From contig NZ_CP149787.1 in NCBI RefSeq assembly GCF_037914945.1, forward strand, positions 124,001-188,000: a stretch of 64,000 nt of DNA, in the 5' to 3' direction. Position numbers and translations under genes: made by a program. Positions within the stretch are counted from its first letter, which is position 1. Every line of letters begins with the position of its first letter. Shown here in pieces: positions 1 through 8,750 of this stretch. The notes under the pieces were generated by a model. The model searched no databases. It was not told where the DNA came from and worked only from the letters and a program-made list of their open reading frames with translations. Origin of the DNA: Haloterrigena sp. KLK7. Its GTDB lineage: Archaea > Halobacteriota > Halobacteria > Halobacteriales > Natrialbaceae.

Positions 1-100
1 AGTCTTTTTTGCCAATATTTCCGCATATGGCTCCTTACTAACGTCACGATAGCCGACGTACCGAGAGAATACGGAATCTCAGTTACTCCAGAGACGGAAC

Positions 101-132
101 GCTCTCCGTTCGACGACGGTCGAACGGAGAGC
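101..132. terminator. 13-bp perfect hairpin downstream of the DUF892 gene
   Basis: Bases 101-113 are the exact reverse complement of 120-132, with a 6-nt loop. It lies about 60 bp beyond the stop of the minus-strand DUF892 gene. No T-tract follows on the minus strand, so it may be a processing or stability hairpin instead of a classical terminator. Nothing else is recognisable in bases 1-189. Confidence 0.4.
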
Positions 133-189
133 GGCCGAAAAGTGAGGGGCCGTCGGCCGTCGACGCGCGGTCGTACCCGCGTAACCGCC

Positions 190-654
190 CTAGGCCGTCA
201 GTCCCTGGACGCGCTCGAGGCCGTTCTCCACCTCGGCTTTCGTCTGCTCGAGGGGATCGACGACCTCCTCCGGGAGGTCCATCCGATCGGCCAGCGTCAA
301 CAGCGTCTCGAGTTTCGTGAGTTCGAGGCGCTCGATCCCGCGTCCGAGCTCCGTCTCGACGAGGTCGCCGAGGTGGGGGTCCTCCACGTCCTGAACGAGT
401 TCCTCACGGTCCTCGCGCAGGCCCGCGAGCGTCTCGCTCTCGAGCGCGCCGGGTTCCTCCTGGACCGCCTCGAACAGCGGCTCGAGTCGCCCGATCTGCT
501 CGGACGTGGTCTCGCCGTGGGCCATGTAGTACTCCTCGAGTTCCTCGTCGGTCGCCGACTCGGCCAGTTCCGACTGGAGGTCCTCGAGTTCCCGCTCGAT
601 GTGGTACAGTTCGCGCAGTTCGCGGACGAACAGGTCGCGCTGGGATTCGATCAT
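190..654 (-). CDS. DUF892 (YciF-like, ferritin-like fold) family protein
   Basis: A small, all-helical, very acidic protein of 154 residues. Its N-terminus contains the family pattern ELRELYHIERELEDLQ, followed by a helix with MAHGETTSEQIGRLE, as in DUF892/YciF proteins that adopt a ferritin-like four-helix fold. I chose the ATG at 654 (MIESQRD) because family members begin just before this helix; a start at 684 would add ten residues without similarity. Family members are linked to stress responses, but the exact activity is not established. It is the last gene of a minus-strand run. Confidence 0.75.
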   Translation of the reverse strand: MIESQRDLFVRELRELYHIERELEDLQSELAESATDEELEEYYMAHGETTSEQIGRLEPLFEAVQEEPGALESETLAGLREDREELVQDVEDPHLGDLVETELGRGIERLELTKLETLLTLADRMDLPEEVVDPLEQTKAEVENGLERVQGLTA

Positions 655-718
655 GCCGTCAGCCACGTCACCGACGAGAAACAAAGCGGTTCGCCCGCCA
701 ACTGAAACCTACCCGACC

Positions 719-2248
719 TCACTCCGACTCCGACGTCGGCTCCGTCGCGGTCTCGCGGGCCCGGGACGCAGCCTGTGTGTCCCAGATAGATTCCATTTCC
801 CGCCGAACGGACACGTATCCGTCGTACAGTTCGTCGTACGTCGCCGCAGTCGACGGCGTCGGCTCGTACCGGGTTCGGTCGCCGACGAGCGTCTCGGTCG
901 CGGCCTCGAGCGTCGGGACGGCGTCGAGTCCGACCGCAGCGAGGGCCGCGGCCCCCGTCGCAGCGGGCTCGTCGGTGTCCGGGACGACGATTTCGGTCCC
1001 GACGCAGTCGGCGACGAGCGGGGGGAGCAACGACGAGCGAGCGCCGCCGCCGCTCAGGGCGATCCGATCGGGGTCGACGGGGAGGTGCTCGACGCAGTCC
1101 CGCAGGGCCAGCGCCAGTCCCTCGTAGGCGCTCCGGACGAGGTGGGCGGTCTCGTGGGTCGGCGAGAGACCGAGAAACCCCGCCCGAGCGTCGGGATCGG
1201 TAAACGGCCCGCGCTCGCCGGTCTCGCTGAGATAGGGGAGGTAGAGCACGCCCTCGCTGCCCGGCGGGACCGACCGGGCTCGCTCCTCGAGATCGTCGAA
1301 CGACGCGCCGTCGGCGGTCTCGGACTGCAGCCACTCGAGGGTCCGCGTCCCCGCGTTCGAGCCGATCGCGGTCGTCCAGCGGCCGTCGATTCCGAGCGCC
1401 ATCCCGATCGACGTCGGCTCGTCGCCGGGGCCGTCGCCGATGACCTGCGTGAACAGCGAGGTGCCGAGCGAGGCGGCCCCGTCGCCCGGCGCCACGGCGC
1501 CGCTCCCGATCGCCGACGCGGCGACGTCGATCGCACCGGCCACGACCGGCGTTCCGGCCGTCAAACCGGTTTCGTCGGCGGCCTCGGCGGTAACCGTCCC
1601 GGTGACGGCCGTCGGGTCCCGTATCTGTGGGATCAGCGACGACTGCTCCGGGAGGCCGACCGTCTCGAAGACGTCGGACTCGAACGCGGTCGTCTCCCGA
1701 TCGAGAAACGGCACCGTCGCCTCGGTGTAGTCCGTCCCGCGCTCGCCGGTTAGCGAATACGCGATCCAGTCCTTGCACGAAAACGCCGTCGCGGCCCGCT
1801 CGAGGCGCTCGGGTTCCTCGTCGGCCATCCACCGCAATAGCGGGAGGCACATCCCCGGATACGGCCGCGAGCCGCAGGTGTCGACCAGCGCCTCGAGCGT
1901 TCCGTCACGTTCCCACGCCTCGATGATCTCCGCTGCGCGGCTGTCCGACCAGAGGACGGCGTTCCGGACGGGGTCGCCGTCGTCGTCGAGCAGCCAGCAG
2001 CCGTCGCCCTGTCCCGTGAGCCCGACGGCCTCGATCGCGGTCCCGCGGGCCTCGAGATCGCCGACGACGGATCGGATCACCGCGGCCGTGGTCGACCAGA
2101 CCGCGTCCATGTCCTGTTCGGCCCAGCCCGGTTCCGGATTCCGTACCGGCTGTGATCTCGACGCTGCAGCGATCCGTCGACCGTTTCGATCGTAGGCGAC
2201 AGCTTTGACGTTGCGGGTTCCCGCGTCGATCCCGAGGAAGACGCTCAT
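719..2248 (-). CDS. FGGY-family carbohydrate kinase (xylulokinase/glycerol kinase type)
   Basis: A 509-residue two-domain sugar kinase that would transfer phosphate from ATP to a sugar or polyol. The N-terminal actin-like ATPase motif FLGIDAGTRNVKAVAYD is at residues 4-20. The C-terminal domain carries ALSGGGARSS near residue 393, followed by the DEPAATGAAALA segment typical of FGGY_C. Length matches the family (about 490-520). The substrate cannot be decided from sequence; xylulose or a related pentulose is plausible. The acidic tail TATEPTSESE is a haloarchaeal feature. The start ATG at 2248 gives the expected MSVFLGIDAG terminus. Confidence 0.85.
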   Translation of the reverse strand: MSVFLGIDAGTRNVKAVAYDRNGRRIAAASRSQPVRNPEPGWAEQDMDAVWSTTAAVIRSVVGDLEARGTAIEAVGLTGQGDGCWLLDDDGDPVRNAVLWSDSRAAEIIEAWERDGTLEALVDTCGSRPYPGMCLPLLRWMADEEPERLERAATAFSCKDWIAYSLTGERGTDYTEATVPFLDRETTAFESDVFETVGLPEQSSLIPQIRDPTAVTGTVTAEAADETGLTAGTPVVAGAIDVAASAIGSGAVAPGDGAASLGTSLFTQVIGDGPGDEPTSIGMALGIDGRWTTAIGSNAGTRTLEWLQSETADGASFDDLEERARSVPPGSEGVLYLPYLSETGERGPFTDPDARAGFLGLSPTHETAHLVRSAYEGLALALRDCVEHLPVDPDRIALSGGGARSSLLPPLVADCVGTEIVVPDTDEPAATGAAALAAVGLDAVPTLEAATETLVGDRTRYEPTPSTAATYDELYDGYVSVRREMESIWDTQAASRARETATEPTSESE

Positions 2249-2306
2249 CGATCGATACAGCGAATCGCGCGATATTGAATCCCAGTGTGAGCGGCCGCCG
2301 AATCGC

Positions 2307-2419
2307 TACTCGAGCCCCGCGTCCGTGATCCGCAACCGTCCGCGCGTTCCGTCCCACTCCCGCTCGTACTCGAGGTCGATCCGTCGATCCATGTGCGGCC
2401 CGTCGACCACCAGCGTCTC
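2307..2419 (-). repeat. Second copy of the 3' coding end of the Dph6-like gene
   Basis: These 113 bp repeat 2592-2704 with only four mismatches. Read on the minus strand they encode the same final residues (ETLVVDGPHMDRRIDL and onward), ending at an in-frame TAG where the intact gene ends in TAA. No start codon or promoter makes this a credible separate gene; it is a duplicated gene tail. Confidence 0.9.
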
Positions 2420-2591
2420 AGAACCACCTTTTTTCCTCTCGGGTCGGCCTTCGGCCGACCGCTCGAGCAAAAAATCTGGACCAAAAAAGGCCGCTCGCTC
2501 ACTTCGTTCGCTCACGGGCGCTACGCGCTCGTTCACGTTCTCGCGGTTCTCGGCCGTCGGCCTCCGAACCGCGCATCGCTCCCGGTACAGT
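2420..2591 (-). mobile_element. Putative 3'-end-associated cassette (example 1), non-coding
   Basis: This 172-bp spacer separates the intact 3' end of the Dph6-like gene from its duplicate. In gene orientation it holds a GC-rich quasi-palindrome, a T-tract with GGTC (2488-2478), CAGA plus a second T-tract (2478-2469), a hairpin (2442-2449 paired with 2453-2460) and an A-tract followed by GGTGG (2434-2424). The same order of elements occurs after gatB at 49227-49382. It encodes no protein. Calling it mobile is inference from its recurrence and from the flanking duplication. Confidence 0.5.
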
Positions 2592-3316
2592 TACTCGAGT
2601 CGCGCGTCCGTGATCCGCAATCGCCCGCGCGTTCCGTCCCACTCCCGCTCGTACTCGAGGTCGATCCGTCGATCCATGTGCGGCCCGTCGACCACCAGCG
2701 TCTCGAACTCGCCGCCCTCGCCCAGAATGTGGACGCCGTACTCCTCGTTGAGTTCCTCGAGTTCTTCGATCGCCTCCCGATCCAGCGTCCGACCGAGCCA
2801 CGACTCGTCCAGTCCGTGCGCGGCGACCTGGATGATCGCGATCTCGAACCCGGCCTCGAGCATCGCGTCGGCCAGTTCCCGTGGGTCTTCCTGCCAGAGC
2901 GGAGCGAACAGCTCACACTCCAGTCGGTCGCACATCCCCTGAATGCGGCTCGTCTGGTACTCGCTCTCGACGGCGCCCGCGGTGACGCCGGCGAGTCCGC
3001 CCTCGAGGTCCGCGTCGAGATCGGTCAGGGCGGCCTCGAGCGGTTCGAGTTCGTCGTCGCCCTGTGCGCCGGAGTCGGCGGCGCTGGCGGCCTCGAAGTC
3101 GTCGGGCTCGACGTCGATCAGCGGGATCCCGATGCTCTCGGCCGCCAGCGCCGCCAGCTCCGTCGCGGGCACGTGGTACATGTACGAGTCGCCCGTCGGG
3201 TGAACCGTCACGAGGTGGGAGACGTCGTGTCCCGCCACGAGGGCCCGGTACAGCGCCCACGAGGAGTCCTTGCCGCCCGAGAAGAGGCTCGCCCACGTCC
3301 CGTCTGCGTCGCTCAT
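2591..3316 (-). CDS. Dph6/DUF71-type ATP pyrophosphatase (diphthine-ammonia ligase family)
   Basis: 241 residues of the adenine-nucleotide alpha-hydrolase (PP-loop) superfamily. The PP-loop SLFSGGKDSSWALYRAL is at residues 10-26. In eukaryotes the family member Dph6 carries out the last amidation of diphthamide on elongation factor 2; an equivalent role on archaeal EF-2 is plausible. The distal region has the family sequence HGLDESWLGRTLD followed by ETLVVDGPHMDRRI near the C-terminus. The last 37 codons are duplicated downstream (2307-2419), but this upstream copy keeps a complete reading frame with its own TAA. Confidence 0.82.
   Translation of the reverse strand: MSDADGTWASLFSGGKDSSWALYRALVAGHDVSHLVTVHPTGDSYMYHVPATELAALAAESIGIPLIDVEPDDFEAASAADSGAQGDDELEPLEAALTDLDADLEGGLAGVTAGAVESEYQTSRIQGMCDRLECELFAPLWQEDPRELADAMLEAGFEIAIIQVAAHGLDESWLGRTLDREAIEELEELNEEYGVHILGEGGEFETLVVDGPHMDRRIDLEYEREWDGTRGRLRITDARLE
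2592..2704 (-). repeat. 3' coding end of the Dph6-like gene, parental copy of the 113-bp duplication
   Basis: This is the in-gene copy of the direct repeat whose partner is 2307-2419. The two copies start 285 bp apart. Mismatches are clustered in the last 30 bp of the coding sequence. Confidence 0.9.
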
Positions 3317-3370
3317 GGATGGACGTTGCGCCAGAGGAGTATATGGATGACGAGTCCGCTCGCCGACGGG

Positions 3371-4693
3371 TCACTCGCTTGAATCGGGGTCAGCGCTCGA
3401 GTTCGAGTCGACGTCGGCGCTCGAGGTCGAATCGGGGTCGTCAGTCGCGTCCGTTCGGGACGTCGGCGGCCCGCCGTCGGTGCGCTCGGACATCGATTCC
3501 GGGCCCGACGGCGTCTCAGGCGCCGTCCCGGCCGCCGGCAAGTCGTCGGAGCCGCCGTCGGCGAGTTCCGCCTCGTCCGGACTGGTGCTGAAGTACGACG
3601 CGACGTGCGCGCCGACCAGACTGACCACGATCCCGGTCACGACGAACAGCGCCAGCCGTTCGCCGGCCGCCACCACGAACTGCTCGTTCGAGATGACGCC
3701 GAACTCGTAGGCCGGCACCACGAACGGCTCGATCACGTGCTGTTGCTCGAGGAAGTACGCCGAGAACCCTCGGACGACCAGTCCGACGGCGACGACGATG
3801 AAGGGCAGGTTGAGGTAGGAGCTGCGGATCGGGTCGTCGCCGATGGCCTCGTCGAGCAGTCGGCCGGCGCTGGCCGTCAGCCCGGCCATCGCGAGCCAGG
3901 GGACGCTGTCGAAGGCGAACTGCATCGTCGGGACCACGACACCGGGCGCGTCCTCGATCGTCGAGACGCCCAGCGCGCCGGCGAAGAGGCCCACGAGGGT
4001 CAGCCCCGCGGCGACGACGTAGGTGACGACCGAGACCTGCCCGGAGTACAGCGATTCGCGAACTTGGTGGGCGAGTCTCGTCACCAGTTCGTCGATGTTG
4101 AACCCCTTGTAGAGCAGGAAGACGCCGATGACGGTCGTGATCGCGGCGGCGCCCTCCGCGGGACCGACGAAGCTCGCGAGCATCGGGAAGACCAGCAGCG
4201 TCAGCCCGATCGGCACGAGGACGGTCTGGCGCAGTTCCTCGTCGGCGAGGAACTGTTTGAGCAGGTAGTAGGTCGACTCGATGTCCCGGGCCTGTCGCAC
4301 GACGACGCGGTCGACCGAGTCGACCCGGACGCGGCTCTCGACGATCGGCACCAGTCGCTCGTCCTCCGCGCTGTCGATGACGACGACCGCGGAGTCTGGA
4401 TCGTACTCGGCGACGAGTTCGTCCAGTTGCGTCGCGACGGCGCGGTCCGCCGACACCATCGACTCCCGGTCGCCCGAGACGACCGCGACGACGACCTCCT
4501 CGTTCTCGTCGCGGAGGTTCTGGGCGACGCGTAACGTCTCGAGCAGGGAGTTGACCCCCGAATCCTCCGGATCCGCCAGCCCGACGTCGGTCACGAGCGC
4601 GCGGACCGCCTCCCAGCCGACGACTGGAGAGCGCAGTCCGGTCTTGCGACCGACGTCGTCGGTCCGGTCGAGACAGACGACCAGCGTTGTCAC
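3371..4693 (-). CDS. DUF373 family membrane protein
   Basis: An archaeal protein with an N-terminal soluble DUF373 domain (TTLVVCLDRTDDVGRKTGL at the start, then VRALVTDVGLADPEDS), followed by several hydrophobic helices from about residue 150 to 380 and a low-complexity acidic tail rich in Ser and Asp. I prefer the GTG at 4693 because family members begin with M-T-T-L-V-V-C-L-D; an ATG at 4732 in the same frame would add 13 residues. The function of DUF373 is unknown. It lies 97 bp downstream of the SppA-type protease gene on the same strand and may share its transcript. Confidence 0.8.
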   Translation of the reverse strand: MTTLVVCLDRTDDVGRKTGLRSPVVGWEAVRALVTDVGLADPEDSGVNSLLETLRVAQNLRDENEEVVVAVVSGDRESMVSADRAVATQLDELVAEYDPDSAVVVIDSAEDERLVPIVESRVRVDSVDRVVVRQARDIESTYYLLKQFLADEELRQTVLVPIGLTLLVFPMLASFVGPAEGAAAITTVIGVFLLYKGFNIDELVTRLAHQVRESLYSGQVSVVTYVVAAGLTLVGLFAGALGVSTIEDAPGVVVPTMQFAFDSVPWLAMAGLTASAGRLLDEAIGDDPIRSSYLNLPFIVVAVGLVVRGFSAYFLEQQHVIEPFVVPAYEFGVISNEQFVVAAGERLALFVVTGIVVSLVGAHVASYFSTSPDEAELADGGSDDLPAAGTAPETPSGPESMSERTDGGPPTSRTDATDDPDSTSSADVDSNSSADPDSSE

Positions 4694-4789
4694 GGTAGGC
4701 GATGCATTCCGTGTGACGATAAAACCACTCACTCGTTCGACGCGTCGGGGGCGCCGAGCGATCGGCGAGAGCGGCCCGCGAGCGTTCGA

Positions 4790-5794
4790 TCAGGTCCGCA
4801 GGCGGAACTCCCGGTCCTCGGCGAGACTCGAGACACCGGCCCCGAAGGCGTAGGCGACTCGCTGCGCACCCGCGCCGATGCGGGCCATCAGCGGTCGCTC
4901 GGGCTCGAACTCCTCGACGCTGATCTCGTCGCGCTCGAGGCGGTCGGCCAGTTCGGCCTCGATCTCCCGGCGGGTGCCGAGCCGATCGACGAGATCCAGT
5001 TCGTGGGCCTGCTCGCCGAGGTAGATCCGCGCCTCGGTGTCGCGGACGAACTCCGCGTCCAGGTCGCGGCCGTCGCTGACCCGCTCGACGAAGGTATCGT
5101 AGTAGTCGTCGATCAGCCCCTGCAGGTACGCCCGCTCGTCCTCGTCCATCTCCTTCAGCGGGGAACCGGCGTCCTTGTAGTCGCCGGCGGCGAACCGCTC
5201 GTAGGAGAGGCCGACCTTCTCGGCGAGGTCGCTCGCGTTGACCCGGGAGCCGATGACGCCGATCGAGCCGACGATCGAGCCCTCGCGGGCCCAGAGTTCG
5301 TCGCAGCCGCTGGCGATCCAGTAGCCGCCGCTGGCACAGACGTCGGTCGCGTAGGCGATCGTCGGCCCGTCGAACCGTTCGGCCGCCAGCCGGATGTCGT
5401 CGCTGGGGACGACCTCGCCGCCGGGCGTGTTCAGCTTGAGCAGGAGGGCGTCGACGCCGTCGTCCTCGTCGGCCCGGTCGATCTGGTCGACGATGTCGTC
5501 GGCCGGCGTCCCCCGCGGACTCGAGGGTAGCGACCCCCCGCCGCCGTCGCGCGTGATCGGCCCCTCGACGGCGACCTCGGCGACGTCGTAGCCGGGGTAC
5601 AGCGACGCGGCGATGTTACTCGAGAAGCGAACGCCGAGTCCCACCGCTGCCAGCGTGACGAGCACGCCGAGCAGTTCCGCCAGCGAGTCCGGATAGACGA
5701 CGAACAGCGCGAACCCGGCCGCGGCAGAGGCGACGACGCCGCCGACGACGATCAGCAGTCGATCGATCCGTTCGCTACCGACCACAGCGGACAC
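4790..5794 (-). CDS. sppA: Signal peptide peptidase SppA-type membrane serine protease (S49)
   Basis: 334 residues. Two membrane segments lie at about 12-33 and 38-54; an S49/ClpP-fold protease domain follows. The serine nucleophile sits in CASGGYWIASG (Ser155) and the catalytic lysine in GDYKDAGSP (Lys207), the Ser-Lys dyad expected for SppA. The family degrades signal-peptide remnants and other membrane peptides. Length fits the short archaeal/Bacillus-type SppA, which acts as an oligomer. The catalytic domain should face outward if the N-terminal hairpin crosses twice from outside; topology is inferred. Confidence 0.9.
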   Translation of the reverse strand: MSAVVGSERIDRLLIVVGGVVASAAAGFALFVVYPDSLAELLGVLVTLAAVGLGVRFSSNIAASLYPGYDVAEVAVEGPITRDGGGGSLPSSPRGTPADDIVDQIDRADEDDGVDALLLKLNTPGGEVVPSDDIRLAAERFDGPTIAYATDVCASGGYWIASGCDELWAREGSIVGSIGVIGSRVNASDLAEKVGLSYERFAAGDYKDAGSPLKEMDEDERAYLQGLIDDYYDTFVERVSDGRDLDAEFVRDTEARIYLGEQAHELDLVDRLGTRREIEAELADRLERDEISVEEFEPERPLMARIGAGAQRVAYAFGAGVSSLAEDREFRLRT

Positions 5795-5912
5795 CTCGGT
5801 TCATACGACTCTCTCCGTTCGGTACCCGGTAAGCGTTGGTGGTTCCGGCGATCCGTCGCCTCGCGGTCTCGTTGGGCCGCTCGAGACGGCCCTCGACGCG
5901 TTCGACGCGTCA

Positions 5913-7280
5913 TCAGTCGTCGAATCCCTGCGACGTCTGCGACGGCGACGTCCCGCGTGAACGCGCCGATTGTGGCGATGATCCCGTCGGCTCTCGGTCG
6001 TCGTCGCCGCTCGAGCCGTCGGTTCCGCTCGAGCCGTCGGCCGAACCCGACGTCGATCGGCTCTCGCGGTACGCTTCGATCAGATTGATGCCGTCCCGGA
6101 CGAACGGCATCGGATCGTCGGCCACCGCGTAGTCGAACCGCGGCTGACTGACGAGCGACGTCGCGACGTCGCGCACCGCGCCCGCGAGCGACGGCCGTTC
6201 GACCATCGGATACTCCTTGGTCGCCACGCTGTGGAGGTAGCTGAGCTCCCCCCGGAGCAGGTGGCCGCCGATCCCGACTTCGTAGGTGTCCCCCGGCTCG
6301 ATCGGCCGGCCGATGGCCTGCCGCCAGTAGTAGTACGGAAAATCCGCGCCCGCGCGGACGGAGAACGGCAGCGACGACCAGAAGCGGGGGTTGATCTCCA
6401 TGAGCTTGTACTCCCCGTCGTCGGGGTCGCGGAGGAACTCGACCATCGCGAGGCCGTGCCACTCGAGTTCGTCCAGCAGGTCCCGACCGGCCGACTCGAG
6501 GGCCGGATCGTACACCGACTCGCGGTAGGCGCTGGGCCCGCCGCAGTACTCCCAGCCGCGGTGCTGGCAGTGCTGGAAGGTCGCCACCGGATCGCCGCGA
6601 TCGTAGAGGGCGAAGAAGCCGAACTCGCGGGAGTCGGGGATCCGTTCCTGGACCAGCGGGACGTGACCGTGCCGATCGACCATGGACTGGAGGTCCGGCG
6701 GCGTCCCGGGTTGCTGGTACTCCGTCGAGCCGATCTCGATATCGTCGGCGTCGGGATCGAGATACGCGGACGAAGCGACCGTGTACCGCGGCTTCACGAT
6801 CGTCTCCTGGTCCCAGTCGGTCCACTGGTCGAGCAGCGCGGTCTCCGGGACCGCGACGCCGGCCGCGTCGGCGGCGGCGAAGAGTTCGACGCGGTCCTGA
6901 ACCCGCCGGAGGGTTTCGAAATCGGGCCAGTTCGTCTCGACCGCCGCGGCGAACGCCGCCTTGCGATCGGCGAGGACGTAGACGTCCTCCTCGCGGACCG
7001 GGACGATCGTTCGGACGTCCGACCGCTCGGCGACCTCGAGCAACGCGTCACCGTACGCGGACAGATCCTCGGACGGATCCGGCAGCTCGACGAACTCGTC
7101 GCAGTACGTCGAGCGGGACGCCGGCGTCGTCGACGACTCGGACCCGACGATGGTACGGATACCCCGCGGTCGCAGCGAACGGAGGCAGGCGACGGTACTC
7201 GGCGCCTCGATGCCGGGTATCAGGACGCCCGCGTCGTCGTCGTGTCGGTGCATGGTCGAAGAATCGTGATCAGCTGTCAT
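5913..7280 (-). CDS. ATP-grasp family carboxylate-amine ligase-like protein
   Basis: 455 residues. An N-terminal pre-ATP-grasp Rossmann region (GVLIPGIEAPSTVACLRSL) precedes an ATP-grasp domain with the lysine-containing strand ETIVKPRYTV near residue 138 and the metal-binding EINPRFWSSLP near 290. Such enzymes activate a carboxylate with ATP and join it to an amine or thiol. The central part resembles carbamoyl-phosphate-synthase-like haloarchaeal ATP-grasp proteins often found near surface polysaccharide genes; no glycosyltransferase lies here, so the substrate is unknown. The C-terminal 60 residues are Ser/Gly/Asp low complexity, probably disordered. An alternative start lies about ten codons in (MHRHDDD). 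Confidence 0.78.
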   Translation of the reverse strand: MTADHDSSTMHRHDDDAGVLIPGIEAPSTVACLRSLRPRGIRTIVGSESSTTPASRSTYCDEFVELPDPSEDLSAYGDALLEVAERSDVRTIVPVREEDVYVLADRKAAFAAAVETNWPDFETLRRVQDRVELFAAADAAGVAVPETALLDQWTDWDQETIVKPRYTVASSAYLDPDADDIEIGSTEYQQPGTPPDLQSMVDRHGHVPLVQERIPDSREFGFFALYDRGDPVATFQHCQHRGWEYCGGPSAYRESVYDPALESAGRDLLDELEWHGLAMVEFLRDPDDGEYKLMEINPRFWSSLPFSVRAGADFPYYYWRQAIGRPIEPGDTYEVGIGGHLLRGELSYLHSVATKEYPMVERPSLAGAVRDVATSLVSQPRFDYAVADDPMPFVRDGINLIEAYRESRSTSGSADGSSGTDGSSGDDDREPTGSSPQSARSRGTSPSQTSQGFDD

Positions 7281-7340
7281 CGGTATAGGCTCACTAACTC
7301 GATCGGTGTCCGCTATCGGTCGGTCGGTTCCACAGGCATA

Positions 7341-7646
7341 CTAGTCGGGTCCGAACACCTGCCGTCCGCGGTCGGTTTCGACGAATCGCTCCGGTGACTG
7401 CAGGGGCGTCGCCAGTTCGCGAGCGGACGCGGCGACGATTTCGGCGACGGCGTCGAGACCCCTATCGCTTCGCTCGGAACGATCACCGTCCGCGGCGACC
7501 GCCCACCGGACGCCGTCGACAGGCGCCGCTTCCGGTGCGTCTCGCTCCCCGCGATCCGTTGCGAGGCGATCGAATCCGGGATCGTATTCGGCGAGGCTGC
7601 CGCGGCCGGTCGGTCGCCCGGCTATTCGATTCGATTCCGTATCCAT
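7341..7646 (-). CDS. Small uncharacterised protein, possibly HalOD1-like at its C-terminus
   Basis: 101 residues, acidic, no membrane segment. The C-terminal stretch GLDAVAEIVAASARELATPL loosely resembles the start of the haloarchaeal output domain (compare AVIEAVASASEADPTSLPPL in the gene at 25062), but the YDxIDPDAL part is not clear, so this is only a hint. A TATA-like CTATTTTA on the minus strand at 7683-7690 lies about 40 bp upstream. It precedes the ATP-grasp gene by 60 bp on the same strand and could be co-transcribed with it. Confidence 0.45.
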   Translation of the reverse strand: MDTESNRIAGRPTGRGSLAEYDPGFDRLATDRGERDAPEAAPVDGVRWAVAADGDRSERSDRGLDAVAEIVAASARELATPLQSPERFVETDRGRQVFGPD

Positions 7647-7868
7647 TACGCGCTCGTCTACACTCCACCGCGGCAGGGACTAAAATAGCTCACCCTGCTT
7701 CCACGCGATGAGAAGGTCCCGCCGCTCGAGCGGACCGGGACGTTCGGCCGATCGGAGACGCGCGGTGTCGATCTCGAGAGCGTAACGGCTGGTCCACCGG
7801 CTCAGGAACCGTCGACGCCGAAATCGCCGCAAAGAGAGAAAACCGAACCGCCGGTAGACGAGAACGAC

Positions 7869-8750
7869 CTAGAGCAGGCCGGTCTTCTGGAGCTTCATCA
7901 GGTCCTCGGTGTCGAGGGTCTCGCCCTCCTTGAACTTCTGATAGATCTCCTCGGCCTCTTCCTTGGCCTCCTCTTTCTTCTTGTCGCGCTCGGACTTGCG
8001 CTCCTCCTCTTCTTTCTTGTCCAGTTCGCGCAGGCGCTTCTGGACGCGGACGAAGTCCTCGTGGTGCTGGTCGGCGGCCTCTTGGGCCTCGACGAACTTC
8101 TCGTGCATCTCGTCGGCCTCGTCGCGGATGTCGTCGGCCTCCCGATAGGCCTCGATCATCTGGTTGTGGTGTTCCTGGGCCTTGTCCGCGAGCTCAGTCA
8201 CCTTCTGGTGGTGCTGGGAGGCTTCCGATCGCACTTCCTCGGCTTCCTCGACGAGGTCCTCTAAGTCCTCGTTCTGCTCGAGCTTTTCCTTGCGCGACTC
8301 GTACTCCTCGCGCTTGGACTCGATCTTCTCGATGAGTTCCTTCTCCTCTTCGCTCGAGAGGACCTCGGTCTGCTGTTTGAACTCGAGTTCCTCGATCTCC
8401 TCCTCGAGGTCCTCTAAGTCCTTGCCCTCGTCGAGCTCCATGTCCGACTTGAGCTTCTCGACCTTGTCGAACAGCTCGTTGGCCTCGGCGTTGAGCTCGT
8501 TGCGGCTCTCCTTGTGCTCCTGAACCTTCTCGTTGAGCTCGTCGCGCTTCTCGCGGTGTTCCTGGGCCTCGTCGACCTTCTCGCGTGTCTTCGCGTTGAG
8601 GTCGTCGCGCTTGGACGCCCGCTCGGACGCCATCTGGTTCAGCTCGTTTCGCCGGTCCCGCAGTTGACCGGCCATCTTGATAAGCTGTCCTTTCGATTTG
8701 TTTTCGAGGTCGTCCTCCGTCAGTTCGATGTTCTTTGATTCGTCTACCAT
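7869..8750 (-). CDS. Conserved haloarchaeal coiled-coil protein (COG1340/DUF7121-like)
   Basis: 293 residues, almost entirely Glu/Lys/Arg/Asp-rich heptads (for example DKAQEHHNQMIEAYREADD) from residue 10 to 265, so a long alpha-helical coiled coil, with a short C-terminal cap ending LDTEDLMKLQKTGLL. Its lysine content is high for a haloarchaeon. Related proteins have been annotated as phosphoserine-phosphatase-like without catalytic residues; I see no enzymatic motif. The ATG at 8750 is preceded by an AT-rich TTGAATAATAC. Function is not known. Confidence 0.8.
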   Translation of the reverse strand: MVDESKNIELTEDDLENKSKGQLIKMAGQLRDRRNELNQMASERASKRDDLNAKTREKVDEAQEHREKRDELNEKVQEHKESRNELNAEANELFDKVEKLKSDMELDEGKDLEDLEEEIEELEFKQQTEVLSSEEEKELIEKIESKREEYESRKEKLEQNEDLEDLVEEAEEVRSEASQHHQKVTELADKAQEHHNQMIEAYREADDIRDEADEMHEKFVEAQEAADQHHEDFVRVQKRLRELDKKEEEERKSERDKKKEEAKEEAEEIYQKFKEGETLDTEDLMKLQKTGLL

